Translations under genes and position numbers: made by a program | The notes under the pieces: model-generated | Database searches by the model: none | Seen by the model: only the letters and a program-made list of their open reading frames with translations | Told to the model about the DNA's origin: nothing | Shown here: piece after piece, positions 32,949-42,488 of the stretch | Numbering within the stretch: the stretch's first letter is position 1 | Layout: each line of letters opens with the position of its first letter | From: Halosimplex halophilum | GTDB lineage: Archaea > Halobacteriota > Halobacteria > Halobacteriales > Haloarculaceae | Length of the DNA: 64,000 bases | Direction: 5' to 3' | Assembly: GCF_004698125.1 (NCBI RefSeq) | Contig: NZ_ML214297.1 | Span: 744,001-808,000 of the forward strand

Positions 32949-34721
32949 ATGCGTAGCGCGAAGATAGTGTGTACGCTGGGGCCCGCCAGCGAGTCCGAGG
33001 AGACGATCGAGGCGCTCGCGGAGGCGGGGATGTCCGTCGCGCGGATGAACGCCAGCCACGGCACGCCCGAACACAGGCGGGAGCTCGTCGACCGCATCCG
33101 AACGGTCGACCGCCGGACGGACCGCCCGGTCGCGGCGATGCTCGACCTGCCCGGGCCGGAGGTCCGGACGGCGCCGATCCGCGACGAGATAACGCTCGAG
33201 GGCGGGTCGACCGTCCGGTTCGTCGAGGGCGACGAGGCGACGCCCGAGGAGATCGGCGTCTCCCACGACATCTCCGCGGTCGAGCCGGGCGACGTGGTCC
33301 TGCTGGACGACGGGCGCATCGAGACGACCGTCGAGTCGGTCGACGACGGCGTCGTCACCGCGACCGTCGAGAGCGGCGGCGACCTCGGGGCGCGCAAGGG
33401 CGTCAACGTCCCCGGCGTCGACCTGGGGCTGCCGGTCATCACCGACCAGGACCGCGAGGAACTGCAGGTCGCGGCCGACAAGGAGGTCGACTTCGTCGCG
33501 GCGAGTTTCGTCCGCGACGGCGAGGACGTCTACGAGATCACCGACGCGCTGGACGAACTCGGCGCGGACATCCCCGTCATCGCGAAGATCGAGCGGGACG
33601 TGGCCGTCGAGAACCTGGAGGGGATCATCGACGCGGCCTACGGCGTGATGGTCGCCCGCGGGGATCTGGGCGTGGAGTGCCCGCTGGAGGACGTGCCGAT
33701 GATCCAGAAGCGGATCATCCGGCGGTGCCACGAGGCGGGCGTGCCCGTCATCACCGCGACGGAGATGCTCGACTCGATGGTGACGGCCCGGCGGCCCACG
33801 CGCGCGGAGGCGTCGGACGTGGCCAACGCCGTCCTCGACGGCACAGACGCGGTGATGCTGTCGGGCGAGACGGCCATCGGGGACCACCCCGTCCGGGTGG
33901 TCGACACGATGAACCGGATCGTGAAGGACGTCGAGGAGTCCCCCGAGTACGCCGAGAACCGCGAGCAGCGCGTGCCCACCGCCGACGAGACGCGGACGGA
34001 CGCGCTCGCCCGCTCGGCCCGCTTCCTCGCGCGGGACATCGACGCGGCGGCGATCGTCGCGGCCAGCGAGTCCGGCTACACCGCGCTGAAGGCCGCGAAG
34101 TTCCGCCCGTCGATCCCGATCGTCGCCTCGACGCCCAGCGAACGGATCCGCCGTCGGCTCGCGCTGTCGTGGGGGATCATCCCCAAGAGCTCGCCCTACA
34201 CGGCCGACGGCGCCGACGCGGTCATCAACAACGCCGTCCAGTCGGCGCTCGACACCGGCGCGGCCGACAGCGGCGACACCGTGGTCGTCCTCTCGGGCAT
34301 GATGACCGAACTCGAAGGGGTGAACACGGCGAACATGCTGAAGGTCCACGTCGCCTCCGAGACCATCGCCTCCGGGCGCTCGGTCGTCGAGGGGCTCGTC
34401 TCCGGGGAGCTCCACTGGACCGACGACGGCGACCTCTCCGAACTCCCCGAGGGGGCGATCCTGGCTGTCCCGGAGGACTTCGACGGGGAGTTCACCGGCG
34501 ACATCGAGAAGCTGGCGGGGATCGTCGACCGCCACGGCGGCATGACGAGCTACGCGGCCATCGTCGCGCGCGAGCTCGACGTGCCGATGATCTCCAACGC
34601 GTCGCTGCCCCGCGAGGTTGAGTCGGGGACCGTCGTGACGCTGGACGCCGAACGGGGCATCGTCTACGACGAGGCGATCCAGAGTCGCGCGCGCGAGCGC
34701 ACGGCCGAACGGGACCTGTAG
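32949..34721 (+). CDS. pyk: Pyruvate kinase with C-terminal PEP-utiliser domain
   Basis: 590 residues. The barrel begins MRSAKIVCTLGPAS; MLDLPGPEVRT, VIAKIERD and VARGDLGVECPLEDVP are family motifs with the phosphate/metal ligands, and ITATEMLDSMV follows. A C-terminal extension (about 475-575: GMTSYAAIVARELDVPMI) is a PEP-utiliser mobile domain, normal for haloarchaeal enzymes but absent from E. coli PykF. The protein makes pyruvate and ATP from PEP and ADP in the cytoplasm. It fits beside kdgK and the ROK sugar kinase as lower glycolysis. Confidence 0.95.
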   Translation: MRSAKIVCTLGPASESEETIEALAEAGMSVARMNASHGTPEHRRELVDRIRTVDRRTDRPVAAMLDLPGPEVRTAPIRDEITLEGGSTVRFVEGDEATPEEIGVSHDISAVEPGDVVLLDDGRIETTVESVDDGVVTATVESGGDLGARKGVNVPGVDLGLPVITDQDREELQVAADKEVDFVAASFVRDGEDVYEITDALDELGADIPVIAKIERDVAVENLEGIIDAAYGVMVARGDLGVECPLEDVPMIQKRIIRRCHEAGVPVITATEMLDSMVTARRPTRAEASDVANAVLDGTDAVMLSGETAIGDHPVRVVDTMNRIVKDVEESPEYAENREQRVPTADETRTDALARSARFLARDIDAAAIVAASESGYTALKAAKFRPSIPIVASTPSERIRRRLALSWGIIPKSSPYTADGADAVINNAVQSALDTGAADSGDTVVVLSGMMTELEGVNTANMLKVHVASETIASGRSVVEGLVSGELHWTDDGDLSELPEGAILAVPEDFDGEFTGDIEKLAGIVDRHGGMTSYAAIVARELDVPMISNASLPREVESGTVVTLDAERGIVYDEAIQSRARERTAERDL

Positions 34722-34896
34722 CGCCGCGGCGGGAAGGAACCTGTAGAGTCCCGTCGAACGACGACGCGGAGCCGCGGCGGACGGCCGTTCGAACGTCCGG
34801 AGGCCGCGAGGGCGCCGTTCCCGGTTCTCGAAGGAGGTACTCGGAGGCGGGTGAATATGTGCAGTTAAGTAGCGGAGGGTACACCGTTGAGGTACC

Positions 34897-35871
34897 ATGG
34901 CCACCTACGCAGGGGTCGACCTCGGCGCGACGAACATCCGCGCCGTCGTGGGGGACGAGTCGGGGACCGTCGTCGCGTCCCGGCGGACGGAGACGCCCCA
35001 GGGACCGAACGGCATCGCGGTCACGGAGGCGGTCCTCGACGCGCTCCGCGGCGCCGCCGACGAGGCGGGCGTCGACCCGACGCGGATCGCCGCCGTCGGC
35101 ATCGGCTCCATCGGCCCGCTCGACCTCGCGGAGGGGGCGATCGACAACCCCGCGAACCTCCCGGACTCCATCGACCGCATCCCGCTGACCGGCCCCATCG
35201 GGGAACTCGTCGACAGCGACGATATCTATCTGCACAACGACACTACCGCCGGCGTCATCGGGGAGCGGTTCTACTCGGAGCGCAACCCCGACGACATGGT
35301 CTATCTCACCATCTCCAGCGGCATCGGCGCCGGCGTCTGCGTCGACGGCGAAGTCATCCAGGGGTGGGACGGCAACGCCGGCGAAGTCGGGCACATGACC
35401 GTCGACCCCAACGGCTTCATGACCTGTGGCTGCGGCGTCGACGGCCACTGGGAGGCCTACTGCTCGGGCAACAACATCTTCCGGTACGCCCGGCGGCTCC
35501 ACGACGAGGACCCCGTCGACACGTCGATGCCGCTGGACAGCGCCGACTTCTCCTCGGCGGACGTGTTCGCTCACGCCGCGGAGGGCGACGAGTTCGCCGA
35601 GCACGTCCTCGACCAGGTGACCCGGTGGAACGTCATCGCCATCGCCAACATCGTCGACGCCTACGCCCCGCTGGTCATCTACGTCGGCGGCGCCGTCACG
35701 CTCAACAACCCCGAGCGGACCCTCGACCCGATCCGCGACCGGCTCGACGACGTGGTCTTCGGCAACGTCCCGGACGTGCAGCTGACTACGCTCGGCGACG
35801 ACGTGGTCGTCAAGGGCGCGCTCGCCAGCGCCATGACCGGCGGCACCGGCGACCGATCGCGGGTCCGGTAA
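34897..35871 (+). CDS. ROK-family sugar kinase, probable glucokinase
   Basis: 324 residues. DLGATNIRAVVGDESG (about 7-22) is the phosphate-binding motif; GIGSIGPLD, SGIGAGVCVDGE and NAGEVGHMTVDP (GHM substrate/zinc region) follow. The ROK signature is CGCGVDGHWEAYCSG (about 177-191); its usual third Cys position holds His184. It phosphorylates a hexose with ATP, and next to pyruvate kinase glucose is most likely. N-acetylhexosamine or a regulatory role (no HTH is present) is less likely. A TATA-like TTAAGTAG lies about 30 bp upstream. Confidence 0.88.
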   Translation: MATYAGVDLGATNIRAVVGDESGTVVASRRTETPQGPNGIAVTEAVLDALRGAADEAGVDPTRIAAVGIGSIGPLDLAEGAIDNPANLPDSIDRIPLTGPIGELVDSDDIYLHNDTTAGVIGERFYSERNPDDMVYLTISSGIGAGVCVDGEVIQGWDGNAGEVGHMTVDPNGFMTCGCGVDGHWEAYCSGNNIFRYARRLHDEDPVDTSMPLDSADFSSADVFAHAAEGDEFAEHVLDQVTRWNVIAIANIVDAYAPLVIYVGGAVTLNNPERTLDPIRDRLDDVVFGNVPDVQLTTLGDDVVVKGALASAMTGGTGDRSRVR

Positions 35872-36077
35872 CGGTACCTTCGTTCGGGTGGGCCCGTCGA
35901 GAGCACTCCACGAGGTGGCGGCTTCTATCAGATTCGGGTGAATCACCCGTTTAGTTCGTGTTGTTTATTCAACGCTTGGGTTAGCTCCCTCAAAGATATC
36001 CTCTTCGGTCACTATTGGGACAGAAGTGGGCAGAGCGTCATGGGTCATTGTGTCTGCTGATTTGTCATAGACCGTTT

Positions 36078-36254
36078 CTATGGAGACACCCAACCAGTCC
36101 CACTACAGATATCACATTTCACGACGATATGAGTACCCGACCTGCTAGACGCTCCGTAACAGGTTTCGCAAGAATATACATCACCACCTCCTTGTACATT
36201 TTTACAAACGCCTTCACCGTCACAGTGTCCACAGGTAACGTGTGTTTCTCCCAT
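36078..36254 (-). CDS. Very small DnaJ-like zinc-finger protein
   Basis: 58 residues, starting at 36254 (a TTG at 36299 would add 15). It has two exact C-x-x-C-x-G-x-G motifs (CGHCDGEG at 8-15, CDICSGTG at 47-54) and one partial (CETCYGAS at 29-36), like the cysteine-rich domain of DnaJ. It has no J domain and no chaperone domain. Codon use and base composition are distinctly AT-richer than in the neighbours, which suggests foreign origin. The role is unknown; binding of protein or RNA is possible. Confidence 0.7.
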   Translation of the reverse strand: MGETHVTCGHCDGEGVCKNVQGGGDVYSCETCYGASSRSGTHIVVKCDICSGTGWVSP

Positions 36255-36436
36255 ATCTGCCACTAGTTCTTGTCCAGCTAATAATTTATGGAGACACAAT
36301 CACTGCACGTTTCAGTGGATCAGGGACAGAATGAAGGCGCCCTGTGTGCTGTATTGATCCGCTGTACTGAGCAAGTGCCGATTTCCAGAAACGGTGTCAA
36401 AACTATCGTACGACACCCGCCCGCTCGTGGCCGGCG

Positions 36437-37612
36437 TCACCCCCGCAGGTCGTACAGCCGTCGGAACGCCGTCGGGGGGAACCGCAGTTCGACGCGGCTG
36501 GGCGGGCGGCCCTGGCCGTCGGTGGCCTCGGCCTGGACGCGCTCGACGACGCCGACCTCGGCCATCTCGTAGAGGTAGCGCTTGACGGTGCCCGGCGAGA
36601 GGTCGACCGCGGGGACGGCGCCGATCGCCTCGGTGGTCGCGGTGACGGAGGCGCGGTCCTCGGCGGGGAGGTCGACCAGTTCCCGGAGGACGAGCTGTTT
36701 GTTCGCCGGGAGCGCGAGCACGCGGGCGAGCGAGGCCGCTCCGCGGGGGACCTCCTCGGTCGCGGCGGCCACGTCGGCCTCGGCGAGCCGCGTCCGCTCG
36801 TCCTCGGTCGCGCGGACGGCGGCGACGAACAGCGCGGCCATCGCGTCGTGGGCGTTGCCCTCGGCCCACTCGGCGACCCGGCGGGCGAGGTCGTGATCGA
36901 GGCCCTGCCGGCTGAGCCCCAGCGACGCGCGGGTCATCAGCAGGTCGACGAGCGTCTCGCGGCGGTAGCGGTCGACGCGGATCTCCGTCGCGGTGTACTC
37001 GGTCAGCAGGACCTCCCCGGGGTCGCGGCGGCCGACCGCCAGCCAGCTCACGTTGCTCGGGAGGCCGGCGAACCGCTCGACCAGCTCCTCGTCGCCGGTG
37101 CCCTCGGGCTCGCCGACGTGGTCGACGGCGACGACGACGCCCGTGTCGGAGTCGCCCAGCAGGTCGTGGAGCCGCTCGCGCAGCTCCGCGGTGGAGATCC
37201 CGTGGTCGGGCACCGACTCCTCGACCAGCGCGTCGAGGACGCCGTGGTAGAAGGCGAACTCGCTGGTCGTCTCGCGGAGGTCGACGTAGGCGAACGCGGG
37301 CGAGGTGGGCGTGGCCGCGCGCGTGCTCGTGTGGATGATCGACCGGGTCTCGGTCGACAGCCGGTCGAGATGCGAGAACAGCGCGGTGACGACGGCGGAC
37401 TTGCCGGCGCCGAACGGGCCGGAGACGTAGGCGTTCGGCGGGAGCTTGCCGTCGAAGACCGGGTCGAGGTGGTCGAGCAGGCGCTCGAAGGTCGGCCCGC
37501 GGTCCGACGGCTCCTCGACGTGGGCGACCGGGGAGAGCGACTCGTAGTCCTCGACGAGGCGGCGGCCGTCCGTCCGTCGCTGTCGCCGTTTGATGCGCGC
37601 GTCGATGTCCAT
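36437..37612 (-). CDS. Orc1/Cdc6-like AAA ATPase with altered Walker B
   Basis: 391 residues. Walker A is GPFGAGKS (65-72). Where Orc1/Cdc6 has a D-E Walker B there is VVVAVDHVGEP (about 159-169), i.e. Asp164-His165. The arginine/sensor region and a C-terminal winged helix (about 325-390, SPGTVKRYLYEMAEVGVVERV) are recognisable. Such proteins bind origins, but divergent paralogues may be non-origin factors. A TATA-like TTTATATACTG lies about 40 bp upstream on the minus strand. No repeated origin boxes were recognised in the flanks. Confidence 0.75.
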   Translation of the reverse strand: MDIDARIKRRQRRTDGRRLVEDYESLSPVAHVEEPSDRGPTFERLLDHLDPVFDGKLPPNAYVSGPFGAGKSAVVTALFSHLDRLSTETRSIIHTSTRAATPTSPAFAYVDLRETTSEFAFYHGVLDALVEESVPDHGISTAELRERLHDLLGDSDTGVVVAVDHVGEPEGTGDEELVERFAGLPSNVSWLAVGRRDPGEVLLTEYTATEIRVDRYRRETLVDLLMTRASLGLSRQGLDHDLARRVAEWAEGNAHDAMAALFVAAVRATEDERTRLAEADVAAATEEVPRGAASLARVLALPANKQLVLRELVDLPAEDRASVTATTEAIGAVPAVDLSPGTVKRYLYEMAEVGVVERVQAEATDGQGRPPSRVELRFPPTAFRRLYDLRG

Positions 37613-37710
37613 GGGAGTCCGGTGGAACGGTTGTGAATCAGTTCCGTCTCAGTATATAAATCGGTCGGGAGTGGCGAACGGCCGGGCGGGGCCACCGCGG
37701 CGGGGACCGC

Positions 37711-38802
37711 TCAGAGGTACCCCGCGTTGGGCAGCACGCCCAGGATCGCCAGGATCCCCACGACCAGCATCGCGAGGGCGATGGCCATCGCGGGCGGGTC
37801 GACGTGGGTGCCGGAGTGGGCGTAGAAGATCCGCTGGGTGACCTCGCCGAGGAGGCCGCTGACGGCGCCGAAGACGCCGGCGGCCAGCAGCGCGACGACG
37901 CTGCCGGCGACGGGGGCAACGACGACCGCGCCGACCGCGCCGACGAGCGTGATGTGGTGGGTCACGGGGATCTTCTCGACGCCGAGGTTCAGGAACAGCA
38001 GGCTCATCGCCGAGATGGCGTAGCCCATGAAGATGCTGCCCGTCTGGATCCAGATGTAGCCGCCGAGGATCCCGCCGACCAGGCCGATGGCGGTGACGCC
38101 CGACCACTTGTACTGGTGGGGGAGCCACGGCTCGGTGGCCAGCCGCCCGGCGTGTTCCTCCGGGACCTCCCCGCCGTCGGTGGCGACGCGGGGCTCCTCC
38201 CGTTCGAAGGGGGACATGTCGAGCAGGCTCCCGCCGGCCGAGCGGCCCACGATGGGGTAGCCGAAGACGATCCGGGCGATGAAGGCGCTGGCGACGACCG
38301 TCAGCGCGATGGAGTCGGTGACGCCCGTGCCGCCGACGACCAGCACCGCCGCCGAGAGCTGGTTGATGACCACCCCGACGACGCCGAAGACGGCGCCGAC
38401 CGCGAGGATGTCCGGCTTCGTGCCGAACGCGTAGAGGATGTTCTTCCCGAAGTGGTAGTCCCAGCCCTCCGGTTCCATTTCGGGGTACTTCTTGCCCGCG
38501 TACGCGGAGGCGGCCACGCCGCCCGCGAAGGCGATGTGCGGGCCGGTGACGGCGCCGAAGCCGATGACGCCGGTCACGCCCGCGGCGAGTTCGCCCTGGC
38601 CGATGGCCGGGAGGTCCATGACCTCGCGCTGGAGGATGGCCAGCCCCTCGCCGAGGAAGACGACGAAGCCGGTGAAGATGAACGCCGGGAGCGCCCCGAG
38701 CGCCGCGCCGAACGCGCCGCCCGCCATCGCGGTGATCACCAGGAGAGCGAACTGCTCCCACTCCATGCCGATGACCGGCACCTGGAGGACCGTCTCGTAC
38801 AT
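37711..38802 (-). CDS. Polytopic membrane protein linked to glycerol kinase, putative glycerol transporter
   Basis: 363 residues, starting 3 bp after glpK and likely co-transcribed. About 9-10 membrane helices are rich in Gly/Ala, with a polar cytosolic loop at about 200-235 (SPFEREEPRVATDGGEVPEE). It is not MIP (aquaporin-like) or MFS. In Haloferax volcanii a membrane gene next to glpK has been proposed to bring in glycerol; this protein fits by position and size, but no transport motif is visible. Confidence 0.65.
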   Translation of the reverse strand: MYETVLQVPVIGMEWEQFALLVITAMAGGAFGAALGALPAFIFTGFVVFLGEGLAILQREVMDLPAIGQGELAAGVTGVIGFGAVTGPHIAFAGGVAASAYAGKKYPEMEPEGWDYHFGKNILYAFGTKPDILAVGAVFGVVGVVINQLSAAVLVVGGTGVTDSIALTVVASAFIARIVFGYPIVGRSAGGSLLDMSPFEREEPRVATDGGEVPEEHAGRLATEPWLPHQYKWSGVTAIGLVGGILGGYIWIQTGSIFMGYAISAMSLLFLNLGVEKIPVTHHITLVGAVGAVVVAPVAGSVVALLAAGVFGAVSGLLGEVTQRIFYAHSGTHVDPPAMAIALAMLVVGILAILGVLPNAGYL

Positions 38803-38805
38803 GGA

Positions 38806-40338
38806 TCACTCCTCCCGCGCCCAGTCGAGCGAGCGCTCGACGGCGTCGTCCCAGCGGCCGTACATCCGGTCGGCCTCGTCGGCGTCCATCTCCGGGGTGA
38901 ACTCCCGGTCGACCTGCCAGTTGTCGCGCAGCTCGTCGACGGAGTCCCAGTAGCCGACCGCGAGGCCGGCGGCGTAGGCCGACCCGAGCGCGGTCGTCTC
39001 GTCGACCTCCGGCCGGGCGATCTCCGTCTGGATGATGTCCGACTGGAGCTGACAGAGGAAGTTGTTCTTGACCGCGCCGCCGTCGACCCGGAGACTCGTC
39101 GTCTCGACGCCCGAGTCGGCCTCCATCGCCTCGGCGATGTCGCGGGTCTGGTAGGCGATGGATTCCAGCGTCGCCCGGACGATGTGCTCCTTCCGGGTGC
39201 CGCGGGTCATCCCGACGATGGTGCCGCGGGCGCGGCCGTCCCAGTGGGGCGCGCCCAGCCCGGTGAACGCCGGGACCATGTACACGCCGTCGGTCGAATC
39301 GACCGAGCGGGCCAGCTCGGCGGTCTGGGCGGCGTTGTTGATCAGGTCCACGTCCTCGAGCCACTCGATGGCGGCGCCGGTGATGAAGATCGACCCCTCG
39401 AGGGCGTACTGGACGGGCTCGCCGGACATCTGGAAGCCGATGGTCGTGAGCAGGCCGTGCTCAGAGGAGACCGCCTCGTCGCCGGTGTTCATGAGGTAGA
39501 ACGAACCGGTGCCGTAGGTGTTCTTGGCGTCGCCGGCGTCGAAGCAGGTCTGGCCGAACAGGGCCGCCTGCTGGTCACCGAGCGCGCCCGCGACCGGGAC
39601 CTCGGCGCCGAGGAAGCCGTCGGGGTCGGTCGACCCGTAGGTCGCCTCGTCGGAGGACGGCCGGACCTCGGGAAGCATCGACTCGGGCACGCCGAACTCC
39701 TCCAGGAGTTCGGGGTCCCAGCTGAGCCCCTCGATGTCGTAGAGCATCGTCCGCGAGGCGTTGGTCACGTCGGTGATGTGCTCGCCGGTGAGGTTGTAGA
39801 TGAGCCAGGTGTCGATGGTGCCCATCCGGAGTTCGCCGGCGTCGGCGCGGTCGCGGACGCTCTCGCCGCGGGAGCTCTGGAGCTTCAGCGGCTCGGCGTT
39901 GTCGAGGATCCACTCGACCTTCGTGGCGGCGAAGTAGGCGTCGGCTTCCAGCCCGGTCTTCTCGCGGATCCACCCGACCTTGTCCTCCTCCTCCAGCTGC
40001 TCGACGCGGTCGGTGGTGCGGCGGTCCTGCCAGACGATGGCGTTGTGGACCGGCTTGCCCGTCTCCGCGTCCCACACGACGGTCGTCTCGCGCTGGTTCG
40101 TGATCCCGAGCGCCTCGAGCTGGCTCGCGTCGAGCCCGCCGTCGCGGAGGCCCCGCGTGACGACCTCCTGGGTGTTCTCCCAGATCTCGATGGGGTCGTG
40201 TTCGACCCACCCCGGCTCCGGATAGATCTGTTCGTGCTGTTCGTATGCGTTCGCGACGACCTGCCCCGCGTGGTCGAACACCATGAAGCGGGTGCCGGTC
40301 GTCCCCTGGTCGATCGCGCCGATGTACGTGTCTGCCAT
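38806..40338 (-). CDS. glpK: Glycerol kinase
   Basis: 510 residues, normal length. FGGY-family motifs are seen: YIGAIDQGTTGTRFMVFDHAG (N-terminal), GDQQAALFGQTCF and MVPAFTGLGAPHWDGRARG near ATP/substrate binding, and RVDGGAVKNNFLCQLQSDII toward the C-terminus. It converts glycerol and ATP to glycerol-3-phosphate. It diverges from gpdA, whose product oxidises the phosphate, so the locus covers the whole entry of glycerol into central metabolism. The start at 40338 is fixed by the N-terminal motif. Confidence 0.97.
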   Translation of the reverse strand: MADTYIGAIDQGTTGTRFMVFDHAGQVVANAYEQHEQIYPEPGWVEHDPIEIWENTQEVVTRGLRDGGLDASQLEALGITNQRETTVVWDAETGKPVHNAIVWQDRRTTDRVEQLEEEDKVGWIREKTGLEADAYFAATKVEWILDNAEPLKLQSSRGESVRDRADAGELRMGTIDTWLIYNLTGEHITDVTNASRTMLYDIEGLSWDPELLEEFGVPESMLPEVRPSSDEATYGSTDPDGFLGAEVPVAGALGDQQAALFGQTCFDAGDAKNTYGTGSFYLMNTGDEAVSSEHGLLTTIGFQMSGEPVQYALEGSIFITGAAIEWLEDVDLINNAAQTAELARSVDSTDGVYMVPAFTGLGAPHWDGRARGTIVGMTRGTRKEHIVRATLESIAYQTRDIAEAMEADSGVETTSLRVDGGAVKNNFLCQLQSDIIQTEIARPEVDETTALGSAYAAGLAVGYWDSVDELRDNWQVDREFTPEMDADEADRMYGRWDDAVERSLDWAREE

Positions 40339-40712
40339 TGTCTGTCACCGTGTGGCGGGATGTTTACGTCTGACGCCGCCCTGTCGATAAACAATATTGG
40401 GAATCATTATAAATGTTACTGACGGTTGGGCGGGTCAGGGTGAGGTAAGCCCGTGATACCGGCCGTTCGTGTGCTCGCGTGCCCGTGTTCGGGAGAGATC
40501 GCGCTGCGCTCGCGGGCCGACGGCCGCGGGCCAGGGAGGTGTCCCCGTTCTATCGAGCGGTACGGACCGTCTACGGACAGTTTGGGCGGCTTTCCGCCGA
40601 GTACTGCGCCCGTTCGGGCGGATTCCCGGAGTCGGATCGGTGGGGCCGACGCGCCAGCAGCATGGTAAAACCATTTTATTTATCGAGGGTATCGGTTCGC
40701 CGGTGAAGTAAA
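40339..40712. promoter_or_regulatory. Divergent promoter region between glpK and gpdABC
   Basis: About 370 bp without a gene. On the right, ATTTTATTTATC (about 40673-40684) is a good TATA for gpdA; on the left, AT-rich sequence at 40383-40412 (GATAAACAATATT and ATTATAAATG) probably carries the glpK promoter. A shared glycerol-responsive site is expected but was not identified. Confidence 0.5.
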
Positions 40713-40739
40713 GTGAGTGGGCGCCGAAGGTCCGGAGAG

Positions 40740-42488
40740 ATGGCATCGACACCCCACATCGCGGTCCTCGGGGGCGGTTCGACGGGCAGCGGGGTCGCGC
40801 GCGACCTCGCGATGCGCGGGTTCGACGTGACGCTCGTCGAGCAGGGCAACCTCACGCACGGGACGACCGGGCGGATGCACGGGCTGCTCCACAGCGGGGG
40901 GCGCTACGCGGTGTCCGACCAGTCCAGCGCCCGCGAGTGTATCGAGGAGAACCGCGTCCTCCGGGACATCGCCGCCCACTGCGTCGAGGAGACCGGCGGC
41001 CTGTTCGTCAAGCGCCCCGAGGACTCCGAGGCGTACTTCCGGGAGAAGCTCGCGGGCTGCGAGGCCTGCGGGATCCCGGCCGAGGTGCTCTCCGGACGGG
41101 AGGCCCGCGCGATGGAACCCCACCTCGCCGAGGACATCGACAGGGCGATCCACGTCCCCGACGGCGCCGTCGACCCGTTCCGACTCGTCGTCGCCAACGC
41201 GGCCAGCGCCGTCGAACACGGCGCGCGCGTCGAGACCCACTCGGAGGTGACGGACCTGCTCGTCGAGGACGGCGAGGTCGTCGGCGTCGAGGTCGAACAC
41301 GCCTCCGGCCCGGGCCTGCGCGTCCACGGCACCGAGGGCGGCCGCGAGGAGATCCGCGCCGACCACGTCGTCAACGCCACCGGCGCCTGGGCCGGGCAGA
41401 TCGGCGACATGGCCGGCGTCGACATCGAGGTCCGCCCCTCCAAGGGCGTGATGACGATCATGAACGTCCGGCAGGTCGACACCGTGATCAATCGCTGTCG
41501 TCCCAAGGGCGACGCCGACATCGTCGTCCCCCACGAGACGACGGCCATCCTCGGGACGACCGACGAGGAAGTCGACGACCCCGAGGACTACCCGGAGGAG
41601 CAGTGGGAGGTCGACATGATGATCGACACCCTCTCGGAGCTGATCCCCATGCTCGAAGAGGCCCGGACCATCCGCTCCTTTTGGGGCGTCCGCCCGCTGT
41701 ACGAGCCGCCGGACGTGGGCAGCGAGGACCCCACCGACATCACGCGGGACTTCTTCCTGCTCGACCACGACGACCGCGACGACCTGCCCGGCATGACCAG
41801 CATCGTCGGCGGCAAGTTCACCACCTACCGGATGATGGCCGAGCAAATTGCGGACCACGTCTGCGACCGTTTCGGCGTCGAAGCGGCCTGCCGCACCGCC
41901 GACGTGCCCCTCCCGGGCAGCGAGGACTTCGACGTGCTCCGCGATTACATGGACGAGTTCGGCCTCCAGTCGCCGATCGGCCGCCGCAGCGTCGAGCGGC
42001 TGGGCTCGCGGGCCGAGGCGGTGCTCGACACCGACGGGCCGAACCCGGTCGTCTGCAACTGCGAGGGCGTCACGCGCGCGGAGGTCCAGGACGCCATCGA
42101 GGGCTCGGGCTCGGACCTGAACGCCGTCCGCATCCGGACGCGGGCCACAATGGGCAACTGCCAGGGCGGCTTCTGTGCCCACCGGCTCGCCGGCGAACTG
42201 GAGGACAGCTACGACGAACCCACCGTGCGCGAGGCCTGGGACGAGCTCCTGCAGGAGCGCTGGAAGGGGCAGCGGCACGCCCTGTGGGGCCAGCAGCTCT
42301 CCCAGGCGATGCTCAACTACGCGCTGCACGCGACCACGCAGAACCGCGACCGCGACCCCGCCGACGCCGACGAGCCCGTCGACTTCGCGGCGTTCGACGA
42401 CGGGCCGAGCGACGCGGTTGACGGCCACAGTGGCGGGAGCGCGGATGACACCGGCGTCGCGACCGACGGAGGGCGCGATGGCGATTGA
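40740..42488 (+). CDS. gpdA: Glycerol-3-phosphate dehydrogenase subunit A (GlpA type)
   Basis: 582 residues. The ATG at 40740 is preceded by GGAGAG; a GTG at 40713 would add 9 residues. The N-terminal FAD-binding fold ([19 protein letters not shown]) and [10 protein letters not shown]-like segment ([20 protein letters not shown]) match GlpA/GlpD. A C-terminal BFD-like [2Fe-2S] region has Cys in [11 protein letters not shown] and CQGGFC. It oxidises glycerol-3-phosphate to dihydroxyacetone phosphate. gpdB overlaps its 3' end by 11 bp. Confidence 0.94.
   Translation: MASTPHIAVLGGGSTGSGVARDLAMRGFDVTLVEQGNLTHGTTGRMHGLLHSGGRYAVSDQSSARECIEENRVLRDIAAHCVEETGGLFVKRPEDSEAYFREKLAGCEACGIPAEVLSGREARAMEPHLAEDIDRAIHVPDGAVDPFRLVVANAASAVEHGARVETHSEVTDLLVEDGEVVGVEVEHASGPGLRVHGTEGGREEIRADHVVNATGAWAGQIGDMAGVDIEVRPSKGVMTIMNVRQVDTVINRCRPKGDADIVVPHETTAILGTTDEEVDDPEDYPEEQWEVDMMIDTLSELIPMLEEARTIRSFWGVRPLYEPPDVGSEDPTDITRDFFLLDHDDRDDLPGMTSIVGGKFTTYRMMAEQIADHVCDRFGVEAACRTADVPLPGSEDFDVLRDYMDEFGLQSPIGRRSVERLGSRAEAVLDTDGPNPVVCNCEGVTRAEVQDAIEGSGSDLNAVRIRTRATMGNCQGGFCAHRLAGELEDSYDEPTVREAWDELLQERWKGQRHALWGQQLSQAMLNYALHATTQNRDRDPADADEPVDFAAFDDGPSDAVDGHSGGSADDTGVATDGGRDGD

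Noticed and set aside
31110-34904. Very long open frame (about 1260 codons) on the minus strand opposite trkH and pyk
   Set aside because: It is the complement of two well-supported genes; high GC leaves antisense frames open. Its composition (Arg/Asp/Gly/Val rich, no motifs) is typical of shadows.
36370-36400. TTTCCAGAAAC near the Orc1-like gene as an origin recognition box
   Set aside because: Single weak match, no repetition or flanking G-run, no unwinding element recognised.
40435-40752. Several frames of 70-105 codons in the glpK-gpdA gap
   Set aside because: Mutually overlapping on both strands, no protein character; the region reads as a divergent promoter.
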